Shown: positions 5,145-6,389 of the stretch, piece after piece | Position numbering within the stretch: the stretch's first letter is position 1 | How the letters are laid out: each line of letters starts with the position of its first letter | DNA from: Acidithiobacillus montserratensis | GTDB lineage: Bacteria; Pseudomonadota; Gammaproteobacteria; Acidithiobacillales; Acidithiobacillaceae | Assembly: GCF_018853465.1 (NCBI RefSeq) | Contig: NZ_JABBOU010000022.1 | Span: forward strand, 1-6,389 | Direction: 5' to 3' | Length of the DNA: 6,389 nt | The notes under the pieces: model-generated | Seen by the model: the letters and a program-made list of their open reading frames with translations, nothing else | What the model was told of the DNA's origin: nothing | Database searches by the model: none | Translations under genes and position numbers: made by a program

Positions 5145-5804
5145 ATGGCAAACATACAAAGCACTGACTGGCTACAACGCTGGCAACATAACCGTATCGG
5201 CTTCCATCGCCCGGATTTTCACGAGCAGCTTTTGACGCATTGGCCGGAGCTCGCCGTGGAACCCGGCAGCCGGGTATTCGTGCCGCTCTGTGGTAAAAGC
5301 CTGGACATGCTCTGGCTGGCCCATCAAGGTTTCAAGGTAACCGGGGTCGAGCTCAGCCCCATAGCTGTTGAAACCTTTTTCCAGGAACACGGATTGACTC
5401 CCAGGATTACTACCCACAACGCCTTGCAACATTACCAATCTGGTGAGATAGAAATTTTCTGTGGAGACATCTTTCAGTTGCGGCAGGAGGACCTGACTGG
5501 CACGACGGCCGTTTATGATCGCGCCGCGCTCATTGCCCTCCCACCGGCACAGCGTTTGGCCTATGTCCGCCACTTGCATACTATTCTTCCTGACCGGCCT
5601 GCCATTCTCCTGATTACACTGGATTTCCCTCCTGAAGGCCGGCAAGGGCCACCCTTTCCCGTGACTGAGACTGAGGTGCGCCGACTTTATGCTGGGACAT
5701 GGAAAGTCGAACATATACCCAGAATCGATCTGCACGAACGGAAGCATGCCAACGAGTCTGAGCACTTCGAGGAACATGTATACATTCTCCGCGATGCTCG
5801 GTAG
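5145..5804 (+). CDS. tpm: Thiopurine S-methyltransferase family protein
   Basis: This 219-residue protein has the size of bacterial TPMT (about 218) and its complete set of motifs: WLQRWQHNRIGFHRPDFHEQL at 9-29, the SAM-binding VFVPLCGKSLDMLWLA at 44-59 followed by GVELSPIA, GDIFQL at 107-112, YDRAALIALP at 124-133, and LITLDFPPEGRQGPPFPV in the C-terminal half. The enzyme transfers a methyl group from SAM to aromatic thiols and, in bacteria, is linked to methylation of selenium and to tellurite resistance. It acts in the cytoplasm. ATG 5145 is preceded by GAGAG 9 bases upstream, a modest Shine-Dalgarno. It is a single gene followed by the promoter of tRNA-Arg. The true physiological substrate is unknown. 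Confidence 0.94.
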   Translation: MANIQSTDWLQRWQHNRIGFHRPDFHEQLLTHWPELAVEPGSRVFVPLCGKSLDMLWLAHQGFKVTGVELSPIAVETFFQEHGLTPRITTHNALQHYQSGEIEIFCGDIFQLRQEDLTGTTAVYDRAALIALPPAQRLAYVRHLHTILPDRPAILLITLDFPPEGRQGPPFPVTETEVRRLYAGTWKVEHIPRIDLHERKHANESEHFEEHVYILRDAR

Positions 5805-5847
5805 TTGCCAGATAAAATACTGAGGTACCTCACGATCCTCATAACGG

Positions 5848-5876
5848 TTGACCCCGGCCAGTGCAGTCGCTATATT
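5848..5876 (+). promoter_or_regulatory. tRNA-Arg promoter
   Basis: TTGACC (5848-5853) and TATATT (5871-5876) are separated by exactly 17 bp; each box matches the sigma70 consensus at 5 of 6 positions. A CG-rich discriminator (ACGCCC) follows. Transcription should start near 5883, 5 bases before the tRNA. Confidence 0.85.
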
Positions 5877-5887
5877 ACGCCCTCATC

Positions 5888-5964
5888 GCGCTCGTAGCTC
5901 AGCTGGATAGAGCAACTGGCTACGAACCAGTAGGTCGGGAGTTCGACTCTCTCCGAGCGCACCA
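5888..5964 (+). tRNA. tRNA-Arg, anticodon ACG
   Basis: A complete cloverleaf with encoded CCA (5962-5964). The acceptor stem GCGCTCG pairs fully with CGAGCGC. The anticodon stem ACTGG/CCAGT closes the loop CTACGAA, giving anticodon ACG. The first base is expected to be edited to inosine by TadA so that the tRNA reads CGU, CGC and CGA. The T-stem GGGAG/CTCTC is intact with one G-T pair. Confidence 0.96.
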
Positions 5965-5969
5965 AAAAC

Positions 5970-5998
5970 AAAGGCCCAGATTTTTCTGGGCCTTTTTT
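5970..5998 (+). terminator. Rho-independent terminator of tRNA-Arg
   Basis: An 11-bp stem AAAGGCCCAGA (5970-5980) and TCTGGGCCTTT (5985-5995) closes a TTTT loop and ends in a run of T to 5998. It lies 6 bases after the tRNA. Confidence 0.92.
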
Positions 5999-6103
5999 AT
6001 GATTACTTGCATTTTTTACCGTTGCTAAATCTCACCCTATTCAGACTCGACAACTCTCGAAGAAAAATTCTTCCTGGGCTACTTTAAGCGTGCTGAGCAA
6101 CAC

Positions 6104-6389
6104 TCAGTGGCTATCAGTGCCATCCCCTGCAGCGGCCCCTGACTTCTCCTTGGCCATCTCTGCCTTCAGCCGGGCAAGATCCGCATCCACACCGCTGCTG
6201 GCCCGGACCTGATCCATTTCCTTGTCTGTTTGGCTGCGATGATCCAGGGGATCATTCAAAGCGCCAGATTCAATGAGCCCATCCATGGCGGTGGCTTTGG
6301 ATTCCATCTGCTGAGTACGGTCCTGGGCCCGGCGCATGGCTTCGCCGGCATCATCCATCCCCTTGCCGATGCCGGTCAGGGATTCGCCC
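6104..6389 (-). CDS. PspA/IM30-like protein, C-terminal part (cut by window edge)
   Basis: The frame is open from the window edge and stops at TGA 6106-6104; about 94 C-terminal residues are seen. It reads GESLTGIGKGMDDAGEAM, then RRAQDRTQQMESKATAMDGL, and later GVDADLARLKAEMAKEKSG. The strongly charged, coiled-coil composition and the closing 'V-DADLARLKAEMA' resemble the end of PspA/IM30 (phage shock) proteins, where helices finish with 'v-d-L-aaLKa-l'. These proteins bind the inner membrane and help preserve it under stress. The N-terminal half, with the membrane-binding helix, is outside the window, so the call is tentative. The TGA lies about 105 bases from the tRNA-Arg terminator; no clear terminator of its own is seen. 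Confidence 0.62.
   Translation of the reverse strand, partial: GESLTGIGKGMDDAGEAMRRAQDRTQQMESKATAMDGLIESGALNDPLDHRSQTDKEMDQVRASSGVDADLARLKAEMAKEKSGAAAGDGTDSH

Noticed and set aside
5172..5777. 201-residue minus-strand frame opposite tpm
   Set aside because: Long but wholly antisense to a complete, motif-bearing thiopurine methyltransferase gene; the long open frame follows from the GC-rich codon pattern.
6059..6107. Short inverted repeats (GAAGAA/TTCTTC and CTGAG/CTCAG) as a terminator of the PspA-like gene
   Set aside because: The stems are only 5-6 bp, the second overlaps the stop codon, and no T tract follows on the minus strand.

Overview
The window reads as proteobacterial chromosome of moderate GC content. 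It carries housekeeping genes, two tRNA genes with standard sigma70-type promoters and hairpin terminators, and between them a small patch of decayed accessory DNA. The proteins look like those of gammaproteobacteria or Acidithiobacillia. That placement is an impression from protein style, not something the sequence proves.

Layout. The left edge holds the N-terminal half of mtnA (methylthioribose-1-phosphate isomerase, methionine salvage) on the minus strand, with a clear promoter. Divergent from it is an intact RlmI-type 23S rRNA m5C methyltransferase on the plus strand. Convergent with that is a minus-strand unit made of a secreted DUF3617-like protein and a possible 54-residue ORF behind it. 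Two palindromes lie in or next to the promoter of this unit. Next comes tRNA-Thr(CGT) on the plus strand with its own promoter and terminator.

From about 3094 to 5144 the DNA looks like a worn genomic island beside the tRNA gene. It holds a tandem 11-bp repeat, an AT-rich stretch with no clear gene, the C-terminal remnant of what looks like a helicase-type (type III-like) restriction subunit broken by an in-frame stop, an apparently intact antitoxin/RelE-ParE toxin pair, the first 38 or so codons of a CxxC-containing ORF, and the broken right half of an IS256-family element that cuts this ORF short. The restriction remnant, antitoxin and toxin are linked by 4-bp ATGA overlaps, which suggests they were once one defence or addiction operon.

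After the island come tpm (thiopurine S-methyltransferase family), tRNA-Arg(ACG) with an excellent promoter and terminator, and, on the minus strand at the right edge, the C-terminal part of a probable PspA/IM30-like protein.

No CRISPR array, rRNA gene, origin or riboswitch was seen. The most interesting part is the remnant defence/addiction cluster at the tRNA-Thr gene. It looks like a decayed relative of known systems, not a clearly new one.
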